This document shows, piece by piece, positions 1 through 6,092 of a DNA stretch of 14,034 nucleotides. Origin of the DNA: CAYRDC01 sp964422925 (lineage in GTDB: Bacteria > Bacteroidota > Bacteroidia > Chitinophagales > S012-47). The position numbers and the translations under genes were made by a program. Numbering within the stretch: position 1 is the first letter of the stretch; every line of letters starts with the position of its first letter. Location of the stretch: positions 1 to 14,034 of the forward strand of contig CAYRDC010000038.1 of assembly GCA_964422925.1 (NCBI GenBank). Direction: 5' to 3'. The notes beneath the pieces were generated by a model. It had not been told where the DNA came from, made no database searches, and was given only the letters and a program-made list of their open reading frames with translations.

Positions 1-381
1 GGTCCCAAGGTAGTGCTTATGGACCAGTGGTCGGCTTCGGACGGAGACATTTTCCCTTACCGGTTCAAAACCCTGAAAATGGGCACGCTGATCGGCCAGC
101 GCTCCTGGGGGGGAGTGGTCGGTATCCGGGGATCGCTGCCCCTGGTGGACGGTGGGTATCTTATGAAACCTGAATTCGCGCCCTACGACCGGGAAGGCAG
201 GAAATGGGTGATCGAAGGCCATGGCGTGGACCCGGATATCGTGGTGGTAAACGATCCGGCCCGCGAGTTCAAAGGGATTGACGATCAACTGAACAAAGCC
301 ATCGAAGTGCTGAAGGAACAGTTGAAAAACTACCCGAAGGAATTGCCAGGACCGCCCCCGTGGAAAGACAAATCCAAATAA
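1..381 (+). CDS. Tricorn-like S41 serine protease, C-terminal part only
   Basis: The reading frame is open from the first base, so the 5' end lies outside the window and about 126 C-terminal codons remain. They contain SASDGD, with the serine at bases 37-39. In tricorn protease the equivalent Ser-Asp pair supplies the nucleophile and part of the oxyanion hole. A glutamate 59 residues later, in the stretch EGHGVDPDI, matches the catalytic-site glutamate, which lies 58 residues after the serine in archaeal tricorn as I recall it. The stretch GxxxGxRSWGGVVG between them is also typical. Bacteroidota homologues usually have an export signal, an N-terminal beta-propeller and a PDZ domain, none of which can be checked here. 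The likely role is degradation of peptides in the periplasm. The gene is followed directly by a terminator, so it ends its transcription unit. Confidence 0.9.
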   Translation, partial: GPKVVLMDQWSASDGDIFPYRFKTLKMGTLIGQRSWGGVVGIRGSLPLVDGGYLMKPEFAPYDREGRKWVIEGHGVDPDIVVVNDPAREFKGIDDQLNKAIEVLKEQLKNYPKELPGPPPWKDKSK

Positions 382-392
382 CGGTTTACAAG

Positions 393-417
393 CCCCGGCC
401 AGCGTGCCGGGGTTTTT
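393..417 (+). terminator. Rho-independent terminator after the tricorn-like gene
   Basis: CCCCGGC (393-399) pairs perfectly with GCCGGGG (406-412) and is followed by five T. The T run is only on the plus strand, so it serves the upstream gene. The stop codon of the convergent thiamine pyrophosphokinase gene begins at its edge. Confidence 0.85.
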
Positions 418-1066
418 AGTCCCGGCATTCGGCCAGCAGCAGGCAGCCGCTGGCATGGGTGATTACCACCGGGCCGTTTGCCTCCACCTCGTTGCTGGTG
501 CCAATCCGTCCGCCAATCTCGAGGGTTTCGTTGTTCAGGGCATATTTGAGATTCCGCGTGGTGATACCTTCCACCCGGCCCATCGGTAACAGCGAGATGA
601 CCTGCCCGGCACGGAATTCCTTTTCAAAATGCCGCGGCAGCCGGTAAACCACCGAATGGTCATCCAGCAGCCGCAGGTCCATACGGCCGGAATACCGGAC
701 CATGTTGCTCAGGTTGGCATAATAATGATCGGCCCGGGCGCCAGTGGCCCACAGGATATCCGCCCGGGTAATGCCTTTCGACAGGGCCAGCTCCAGGCCC
801 TTCTCCAGGTCCGTGCTGTCCTGGTCTTCATTCCGGATAAACGGTACCAGCGGGTATTTCCGCGCAAGGGCGCGGTAATCCGGCAGACTGTCAAAATCAC
901 CAGTTACGATATGCGGCAGCAGACCGTGCTCCCGTAGTTTCAGGAATGCCCCGTCCAGGGCAATCACCAGCGAATGGCGGGCAAACATCTCCCGGAGCAA
1001 ACCATCGGAACAGGGTGTGCCGTTAGCTAACAACAAGGCGCTTTGTTCAGTTATTGTGGATTTCAT
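416..1066 (-). CDS. thiN: Thiamine pyrophosphokinase
   Basis: This 216-residue cytosolic enzyme would transfer pyrophosphate from ATP to thiamine to give thiamine diphosphate. Family signatures are in order: ALDGA at 36-40, GDFDSL at 56-61, EDQDSTDLEKG at 80-90, and GARADHYYANL from 109. The aspartates in the second and third motifs bind the metal and ATP. GTSNE at 189-193 lies in the C-terminal beta-sandwich that completes the thiamine site. The length is normal for the bacterial family. The ATG start is followed by a plausible N-terminal strand (ALLLANG), and no longer start is needed. It is convergent with the tricorn-like gene and divergent from the PhoD-like gene, so it is probably transcribed alone. 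I see no thiamine riboswitch in the 76-base divergent gap. Confidence 0.93.
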   Translation of the reverse strand: MKSTITEQSALLLANGTPCSDGLLREMFARHSLVIALDGAFLKLREHGLLPHIVTGDFDSLPDYRALARKYPLVPFIRNEDQDSTDLEKGLELALSKGITRADILWATGARADHYYANLSNMVRYSGRMDLRLLDDHSVVYRLPRHFEKEFRAGQVISLLPMGRVEGITTRNLKYALNNETLEIGGRIGTSNEVEANGPVVITHASGCLLLAECRD

Positions 1067-1096
1067 TTTGACCCGGCTAAGTTAACAAGCTGCCCG

Positions 1097-1126
1097 TTTG
1101 GCTTCTGGGTTTTTGTTTCATCTTTG
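1097..1126 (+). promoter_or_regulatory. Bacteroidota-type promoter of the PhoD-like gene
   Basis: TTTG (1097-1100), 18 bases, then CATCTTTG (1119-1126), one mismatch from the TAnnTTTG -7 consensus. Transcription would start near 1133, about ten bases before the ATG at 1143. This position argues against the longer reading from a TTG at 1098, which would begin inside the promoter. Confidence 0.6.
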
Positions 1127-1142
1127 CAGAAAAATACTTGCC

Positions 1143-2474
1143 ATGAGTAGAATCCGCTCGATTATTGCCATCATCGTTTTCCTGGGGCTTCAGGCACCCG
1201 TATTGGCCCAGGCCGACCTGCTTCAATCGGGCCCAATGGTAGGATATTCCACCATGCGGGAAGTCATGCTTTGGGCGCAAACCCGGGGCGAGGCTGAAGT
1301 GTTTTTCCGGTTCTGGGACCTGCAAAGCCCGGACACCGTGTATCAGACCGAAACGGTGCGCACCACGGATGACAATTATTTTATCGCGAAAATCAAAGCC
1401 GCACCGCTGGAGCCCGGGCGGCATTACGGGTATGCCCTGTACATCAACGGGCAGCCGGTCGAACGGCCCTATAAGCTGGAATTCCAAAGTCAGCCGCTCT
1501 GGCAGTGGCGAACCGATCCACCGGCTTTTTCCTTTGCCTTCGGCAGCTGCTTTTACGTGAATGAAAAAAAATACGACCGCCCAAACAACACGTATGGCGG
1601 GCAGTTTGAGATCATGCAATCCATACTGGACAAAGATCCCGATTTCATGGTCTGGGGTGGGGATAATGTGTACCTGCGCGAAGCCGACTGGAACTCCGAA
1701 ACCGGGATCCGCCATCGCTATACGCATGACCGCTCTCTCCCGGTCCTGCAACCCCTGCTCGGATCGGTGCATCACTATGCCATCTGGGACGATCACGACT
1801 ACGGCCCCAATGATTCGGATGCCGGGTTCTGGAACAAAAACCTGACGGAAAAAGCATTCAACCTGTTCTGGGCCAATCCCAATACAAACCTGACGGGAGA
1901 AGGCGGCATTACCGGCACTTTCCAATGGGCCGACTGCCAGTTTTTCCTGCTGGACGACCGGTGGTTCCGCAGCCCGGACCGGTATGAAGGCCCGGATAAA
2001 ACCATGTTTGGCGAAGCCCAAATCAACTGGCTGCTTGATGCCCTGACCACCAGCAATGCTCCTTTCAAATTCGTGGTGACCGGGGGCCAGATCCTGAACA
2101 GCGCGGCTGTGTATGAAACCTATGCCACTTTCCCGGAAGCGCGGCAGAAACTGCTCGAACGGATCCGGGAACGCGATATTCCGGGAGTGATTTTCCTGAC
2201 AGGCGACCGCCATCATACAGAATTGTCGAAAATGGAGCGTGAAGAAACCTATCCATTATATGATCTGACCATCAGCCCCTTTACCTCCGGCACCCATACC
2301 CTGCGCGATGAAGGGAATTTGTACCAGGTGCCGGGTACATTGGTGGGCGAGCGTAATTTCGCCATCCTTACCGTGGACGGGCCGCGCACCGCACGGGTGT
2401 TGCATATCCATGTGTATGGGGTGAACGGACAGGAACTCTGGCATTACGAAATCCCGGCCGGTTCTCTTCGCTGA
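1143..2474 (+). CDS. Exported PhoD-like metallophosphatase (alkaline phosphatase D family)
   Basis: This 443-residue protein starts with an arginine-flanked hydrophobic segment ending in APVLA (residues 1-22), a standard signal peptide, so it should act outside the inner membrane. Residues 25-130 resemble the N-terminal beta-sandwich of PhoD proteins. The catalytic part follows: FGSCF (133-137), GGDNVY with D174 and N175, WDDHDYGPND with D216, D217, H218 and D219, and TGDRHHTE (353-360). These are the metal-ligand motifs of the family. The likely reaction is hydrolysis of phosphate mono- or diesters. I chose the ATG at 1143 over the TTG at 1098 because it places the signal peptide at the N-terminus and the promoter upstream. 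The last 31 bases overlap the end of the convergent membrane-protein gene, and no terminator separates them. Confidence 0.9.
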   Translation: MSRIRSIIAIIVFLGLQAPVLAQADLLQSGPMVGYSTMREVMLWAQTRGEAEVFFRFWDLQSPDTVYQTETVRTTDDNYFIAKIKAAPLEPGRHYGYALYINGQPVERPYKLEFQSQPLWQWRTDPPAFSFAFGSCFYVNEKKYDRPNNTYGGQFEIMQSILDKDPDFMVWGGDNVYLREADWNSETGIRHRYTHDRSLPVLQPLLGSVHHYAIWDDHDYGPNDSDAGFWNKNLTEKAFNLFWANPNTNLTGEGGITGTFQWADCQFFLLDDRWFRSPDRYEGPDKTMFGEAQINWLLDALTTSNAPFKFVVTGGQILNSAAVYETYATFPEARQKLLERIRERDIPGVIFLTGDRHHTELSKMEREETYPLYDLTISPFTSGTHTLRDEGNLYQVPGTLVGERNFAILTVDGPRTARVLHIHVYGVNGQELWHYEIPAGSLR

Positions 2475-3139
2475 GTTTCCCGGCCCAGGATTAAAGCGCC
2501 TTTCAGGAAAATCAGGGCGCTTACCGTCATCAGGGTGTGGCTGATATCAAAATGATTGAACCAGGTGTCCAGGGCAATCTCGTTCATGAAAATCAACGCT
2601 GCCATAATGGCAACCAATACAGCCAGGATAACCGTTCGGCTGCCCTGGTTCCGCTGACGGTAATAAATAAACAAATGCAATGGCAGCACAATGGCTACCA
2701 GCCCGTAGCCCGAATGAAACTCCACGAACCGGAAATCCAGGGTATAAATGGTAACCGTCATTACGGTCAGCAACTCAATGATATTGAGCCTGAGCAGCCA
2801 TTTACCTAAGCGGGGATTCAGCCAGGGGCGTGCCGACTCAATGGCTGAACGTTCAATCAGGGCTACGGAAAACATGCTGGTGATCCAGCCGGGCAGTTTC
2901 CAGGCAAAACCAAAGGCATACAAAAACCCGTGGCCAATCAGACCACCGATCAGGGTGGCCATCCCCATAGAGAAAAAATACCAGCGGAAATAGTTTAACG
3001 CCCTGTTGGAAAACTTTTGACGGCCCAGGCGGGAAAAAGCGTAAAAACAGGCAGCCGATACCATCAGGTCGGTAAAGGTGGTTACCGGCTCCAGGATTAA
3101 AATACCCAGTACATTTATAGCAGGTTGCGGACTTACCAT
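2444..3139 (-). CDS. Seven-helix integral membrane protein, possibly DUF6962 family
   Basis: This 231-residue protein is hydrophobic throughout, with about seven predicted membrane helices (near 16-39, 50-77, 80-98, 112-132, 138-160, 168-188 and 199-219). I do not recognise a function. The start (EPVTTFTDL) and the C-terminal block around FNHFDISH followed by a helix resemble small Bacteroidota membrane proteins that I remember as DUF6962; that label comes from memory only. The conserved-looking polar residues within helices (GHGF, ER, ND/DISH) suggest a buried active or binding site rather than a simple anchor. The gene is divergent from the DUF2231/two-component operon, and its 3' end overlaps the PhoD-like gene, so the two transcripts would be antisense to each other at their tails. 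Confidence 0.85.
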   Translation of the reverse strand: MVSPQPAINVLGILILEPVTTFTDLMVSAACFYAFSRLGRQKFSNRALNYFRWYFFSMGMATLIGGLIGHGFLYAFGFAWKLPGWITSMFSVALIERSAIESARPWLNPRLGKWLLRLNIIELLTVMTVTIYTLDFRFVEFHSGYGLVAIVLPLHLFIYYRQRNQGSRTVILAVLVAIMAALIFMNEIALDTWFNHFDISHTLMTVSALIFLKGALILGRETQRREPAGIS

Positions 3140-3146
3140 AGACGGT

Positions 3147-3175
3147 TAAAGATACAAATCGGGCGATAACAGAAA
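3147..3175 (-). promoter_or_regulatory. Possible promoter of the seven-helix membrane protein
   Basis: On the minus strand TTTC (rc of 3172-3175), 17 bases, then TATCTTTA (rc of 3147-3154). Each box is one base from the Bacteroidota consensus. The start would fall within a few bases of the ATG, giving a nearly leaderless message. This is a weak call. Confidence 0.35.
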
Positions 3176-3194
3176 TCCGGTTGAAACAATCACA

Positions 3195-3252
3195 TTTTAA
3201 ATAAGTTTTAATCTGGATTCAGGATATGGTAAAAGCCTTCCGACTATTTTTA
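3195..3252 (+). promoter_or_regulatory. Candidate response-regulator box and promoter of the DUF2231/two-component operon
   Basis: TTTTAA occurs at 3195-3200 and again at 3206-3211, one helical turn (11 bp) apart, as expected for a tandem OmpR-family dimer. After 33 bases comes TATTTTTA (3245-3252), one mismatch from the Bacteroidota -7 box. No TTTG -33 box lies at the right distance, which suggests dependence on an activator. The same arrangement recurs directly after the kinase gene. Confidence 0.45.
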
Positions 3253-3268
3253 CAGCAAATCGTCTAGT

Positions 3269-3760
3269 ATGTTTATTGCCGTTGAATTTCACCCTATGTC
3301 AGTGCATTTCCCGATTGCGTTGCTGTTAACAGGTTTTGTATTGGACCTGATTGGATTGGCTTTTCAGCGAAAATTTTTTCAGCAAGCCGGGTTTCTTTTA
3401 TTGATTTTAGGTGCGGCCGGAGTGGTAACCGCTTATCTTTCCGGTGAACAGGCCGAAGAATCAGTGGAACACCTGCCCGGAATGCACGCGGCTGTTGAAC
3501 AACATGAAGAATTTGCGCTGTATACCCTTTGGTTGGTCCTGCTATCGGCTTTGTTCAGAACCGTATTGGTAATACTGAAAAAATACCGTGATTTCCTGTC
3601 AATTATTTCAACCCTGTTGCTTTCTGTGGCTATTGGTTTCGTAATAATTACCGCTTATTATGGCGGAGAATTGGTACATACCAAAGGTGTCCATATAAAC
3701 AAATCCCTGCCGGACCAGGTAAACGGTTCTCATTTGAATGATTTTGAAGAAGATGATTAA
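3269..3760 (+). CDS. DUF2231-type membrane protein, first gene of the two-component operon
   Basis: This 163-residue protein has four predicted membrane helices (about 13-32, 37-58, 83-103 and 110-131). Its histidine-rich pattern fits the DUF2231 family: HPMSVHFP (H8, H13), H68, H73, a QHEE stretch with H79 before the third helix, and GGELVHTKGVH (132-142) after the fourth. Paired histidines at helix ends suggest heme or metal binding, but that is inference and no function is established for this protein. The ATG at 3269 keeps the first histidine motif at the N-terminus; the next ATG at 3296 would remove H8. The C-terminus is acidic. It ends 18 bases before the response regulator gene, so it is probably co-transcribed and may report to, or be a target of, that system. 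Confidence 0.85.
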   Translation: MFIAVEFHPMSVHFPIALLLTGFVLDLIGLAFQRKFFQQAGFLLLILGAAGVVTAYLSGEQAEESVEHLPGMHAAVEQHEEFALYTLWLVLLSALFRTVLVILKKYRDFLSIISTLLLSVAIGFVIITAYYGGELVHTKGVHINKSLPDQVNGSHLNDFEEDD

Positions 3761-3778
3761 CTTTATAGAAAAAGTGGT

Positions 3779-4453
3779 ATGCGTCTTCTCATTATCGAAG
3801 ATGAAGAAGGTATTGCCCGATTCCTTCGGGAAGGACTGGAAGAAGAAAACTTTACCGTAGACCTTGCCACAAATGGAAACCAGGGACTTGAAATGGCCCT
3901 GAGCGATGAAGCGAATTACGACCTGCTGCTGATTGACTGGATGCTGCCCGGGGTTAGCGGACTGGAAATTTGCAAAGCATTTCGCGAGAAAAACGTTACC
4001 ACACCTATTATTTTCCTTACCGCAAAAGACAAAGTGGAAGAAACCGTATATGCCCTGGAAGCAGGGGCTAATGACTACATTAAAAAACCTTTTGATTTTG
4101 ATGAATTGCTGGCGCGCATCCGGGTTCAGCTTCGGCCCTCCCCTCAGGAACATGATACCCTGAAATTGCAGGACCTGGAACTGAATTTAAGCACTCACCA
4201 GCTTTTTCAATCAGGACAACCTATTGAACTGACCCAAAAAGAATTTGACCTTCTCGAATACCTGATCCGTAAAAAAGGAACTGTCTGTACCCGGACCGAA
4301 ATCATTCAAAAAGTGTGGAATATCCATTTTGACTATGACACAGCTGTTATTGACGTTTATATCAATTTCCTGCGTAAAAAACTCAATTACCGTTCTGAAC
4401 GGAAATATATCAAAACCATACGTGGCGTAGGTTATATGGCCATTGAAAAATAA
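3779..4453 (+). CDS. OmpR/PhoB-family response regulator
   Basis: This 224-residue cytosolic transcription factor has a receiver domain (1-118) with the acidic pair E7/D8, the phosphoacceptor D53 in LLLIDWMLPG, the switch residue T81 and the conserved K103 before PF. A winged-helix DNA-binding domain (about 130-222) follows, with the LTQKEFDLLEYL helix, the DVYINFLRKKL recognition helix and the IRGVGYM wing that define the subfamily. All key residues are present, so it should be a working phosphorylation-dependent regulator. Its stop codon overlaps the start of the kinase gene by one base (TAATG), which implies translational coupling. Candidate target sites are the TTTTAA direct repeats just upstream of the operon and just after it. 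The stimulus is unknown; subgroup names such as CusR or ArlR would be guesses. Confidence 0.96.
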   Translation: MRLLIIEDEEGIARFLREGLEEENFTVDLATNGNQGLEMALSDEANYDLLLIDWMLPGVSGLEICKAFREKNVTTPIIFLTAKDKVEETVYALEAGANDYIKKPFDFDELLARIRVQLRPSPQEHDTLKLQDLELNLSTHQLFQSGQPIELTQKEFDLLEYLIRKKGTVCTRTEIIQKVWNIHFDYDTAVIDVYINFLRKKLNYRSERKYIKTIRGVGYMAIEK

Positions 4454-5844
4454 TGCAACAGAATTTAAAAAACCGGATTGCCCTGTATTACCTCCTGCTC
4501 ACCGCGCTGCTGGTGGCTGTGGTATTTGTTATCCTGTTTAAAATAGTCCATATCACCGTATACAATCACCTGGATTCCAAACTATGGGAAGAAGTAAACG
4601 ATATCCGGGGAAGTATCGCGTTTGTAGACAATCAGCTGGATATTACCAATCCGCTGGAATGGAATGAATCGGAACATGCGCATACAGAGGTTAACCCGAC
4701 TTTTGTACAGGTACGCGGACCAAAGGGAGAAATACTCAAAACCAGTGTAAACCTGTTTGGACGTACCCTGGAATACCGGGATAACTATCCCTATCTGCAA
4801 TACTTTAACTCTAAACTGGGAGAAAGCCTGATACGCCAGGTACAGGCGCCAATCCTGTCCAATAAAGGAGAATTGCTCGGATATATCCTTGTGGCGGTGC
4901 CCCGTACGGAATCCGTATTGGTCCTGACCAACTTGCAACGGGTGCTGTTTATCGGATATCCCCTGGTCCTGATTTTATTGTTCGCCTTTACACGGGTAAT
5001 AGCTGGTTCGCTGATGAAACCCCTGAATAAAGTTATCAGCACGGCCGACCGGATTACCCGCGAAAACCTGGAAGAACGAATACCGGTCCCGAAACACAGG
5101 GATGAACTTCAGGTTTTGGCCAAGACTATCAACGACCTCCTGGACCGATTAAACGAGGTCATTCAACGGGAAAAGCAGTTTACTTCCGATGCCTCGCATG
5201 AACTCCGCACTCCGCTAAGTGTAATCAAGGGAACCCTGGAAGTGCTGGTACGCAAACCCCGGAAAACGGAAGAATATGTGAAAAAAATCAATTACTGCAT
5301 TGCCGAGGTGAACCGCATGGCCAACCTGGTGGAGCAATTGTTGATGCTCACCCGGCATGAAAGCAGACAGGAACAGCTCAATCTCAGACAACTGCTCCCC
5401 GAAGACCTGGTTACCAATGCCTTATCCCGGCTGGAAACCCAAATCCGGCAAAAAAAAATAAGGGTAAGCCTGAATTCCACGGGCGATAATTATATCTATG
5501 CCGATTGCAATTTAACCGAAACGATTTTTGAAAACGTTCTTTCCAATGCCGTCAAATATTCTCCGGACAGTGCCAGCATCCAGGTAGATATCTTCCAGGA
5601 AAATGGCAGTGTGATCTGCCGCATAACCGATGAAGGCATCGGGATGACCGAGGAAGAGCTGAAAAGGGCATTTGACCGGTTTTACCGGACATCCTATTCG
5701 CATGACAGCAAAACAGAAGGCAGCGGTATAGGGCTTTCCCTCGTAAAACGCCTGGCCGAATTGCAACAAATCGACATTCACCTGAAAAGTGAAAAACACC
5801 GGGGAACAGTATTTGAACTGCACTTCCCGATTCCCATGAATTGA
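4453..5844 (+). CDS. Membrane sensor histidine kinase, partner of the upstream regulator
   Basis: This 463-residue kinase has a first membrane helix at about 9-31, an extracytoplasmic sensor region of roughly 125 residues, a second helix at about 160-183 and a HAMP linker to about 236. The dimerisation domain carries the phosphoaccepting H249 in DASHELRTPL. The ATPase domain follows: N box with N365 in SNAVKYSP, G1 box DEGIGM with D393, F box FDRFYR, and G2 box GSGIGLSL (423-429). Everything needed for autophosphorylation and transfer to the regulator's D53 is present. The sensor region has no Cys or His cluster that would name a ligand. Translation begins on the last base of the regulator's stop codon. 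A TTTTAA direct repeat begins at the first base after this gene's stop codon. Confidence 0.96.
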   Translation: MQQNLKNRIALYYLLLTALLVAVVFVILFKIVHITVYNHLDSKLWEEVNDIRGSIAFVDNQLDITNPLEWNESEHAHTEVNPTFVQVRGPKGEILKTSVNLFGRTLEYRDNYPYLQYFNSKLGESLIRQVQAPILSNKGELLGYILVAVPRTESVLVLTNLQRVLFIGYPLVLILLFAFTRVIAGSLMKPLNKVISTADRITRENLEERIPVPKHRDELQVLAKTINDLLDRLNEVIQREKQFTSDASHELRTPLSVIKGTLEVLVRKPRKTEEYVKKINYCIAEVNRMANLVEQLLMLTRHESRQEQLNLRQLLPEDLVTNALSRLETQIRQKKIRVSLNSTGDNYIYADCNLTETIFENVLSNAVKYSPDSASIQVDIFQENGSVICRITDEGIGMTEEELKRAFDRFYRTSYSHDSKTEGSGIGLSLVKRLAELQQIDIHLKSEKHRGTVFELHFPIPMN

Positions 5845-5903
5845 TTTTAAGCGATTTTTAAGACTGTACAGAATATATTTCACCATCCGAAGTAATAAAT
5901 TTG
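5845..5903 (+). promoter_or_regulatory. Second candidate response-regulator box with a -7 element, right after the kinase gene
   Basis: TTTTAAG (5845-5851) and TTTTAAG (5856-5862) repeat with an 11-bp period, starting at the base after the kinase stop codon. Then 33 bases later is TAAATTTG (5896-5903), a perfect TAnnTTTG -7 box, with no TTTG -33 box at the normal distance. Spacing and architecture match the operon's own upstream site to within one base. Confidence 0.45.
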
Positions 5904-6092
5904 GGATACCAAGGTCTTTGGGATAAACAGGTTATTGGCGCTGCGAATGCGTGGCGGTTAAAAAAGATTACTTGGATACACAGAAAATCCGGTTTTGAGG
6001 ATTTCCGGATTAGTCTACAAAAAGTATTGTATTCAGGCTTTGGCTTTTAGGTTTGAAACCGGTTTCCAGTTTGGGAACCGGTTTTCATTTTT
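5904..6092 (+). ncRNA. Possible small RNA or kinase 3' UTR ending in a terminator
   Basis: The stretch has no credible ORF; the only ATG (in GAATGCGTGGCGGTTAA) gives four codons. It begins at a perfect -7 box and ends at a strong plus-strand terminator, giving an RNA of roughly 180 bases. It contains TTTGGGATA twice (5900-5908 and 5917-5925) and overlapping hairpins around 5986-6012: AATCCGG with CCGGATT, or AAATCC with GGATTT, which exclude each other. It could equally be the 3' untranslated tail of the two-component operon. Confidence 0.3.
6055..6092 (+). terminator. Terminator closing the two-component operon or the putative small RNA
   Basis: GAAACCGGTTTCC (6055-6067) folds on GGGAACCGGTTTTC (6073-6086) with one bulged base, one G-T wobble and a five-base loop, followed by ATTTTTA. 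The T-rich side is on the plus strand. The T run covers the stop codon of the convergent S9 peptidase gene. The same hairpin lies just beyond that gene but has no T run on the minus strand. Confidence 0.75.

Noticed and set aside
1067..1142. TPP riboswitch controlling thiN
   Set aside because: The divergent gap is only 76 bases and lacks the CTGAGA and ACCTGA core sequences.
1077..2216. A 379-codon open frame antisense to the PhoD-like gene
   Set aside because: It lies inside a gene with clear catalytic motifs on the other strand, has no family resemblance, and reflects codon bias of the real gene.
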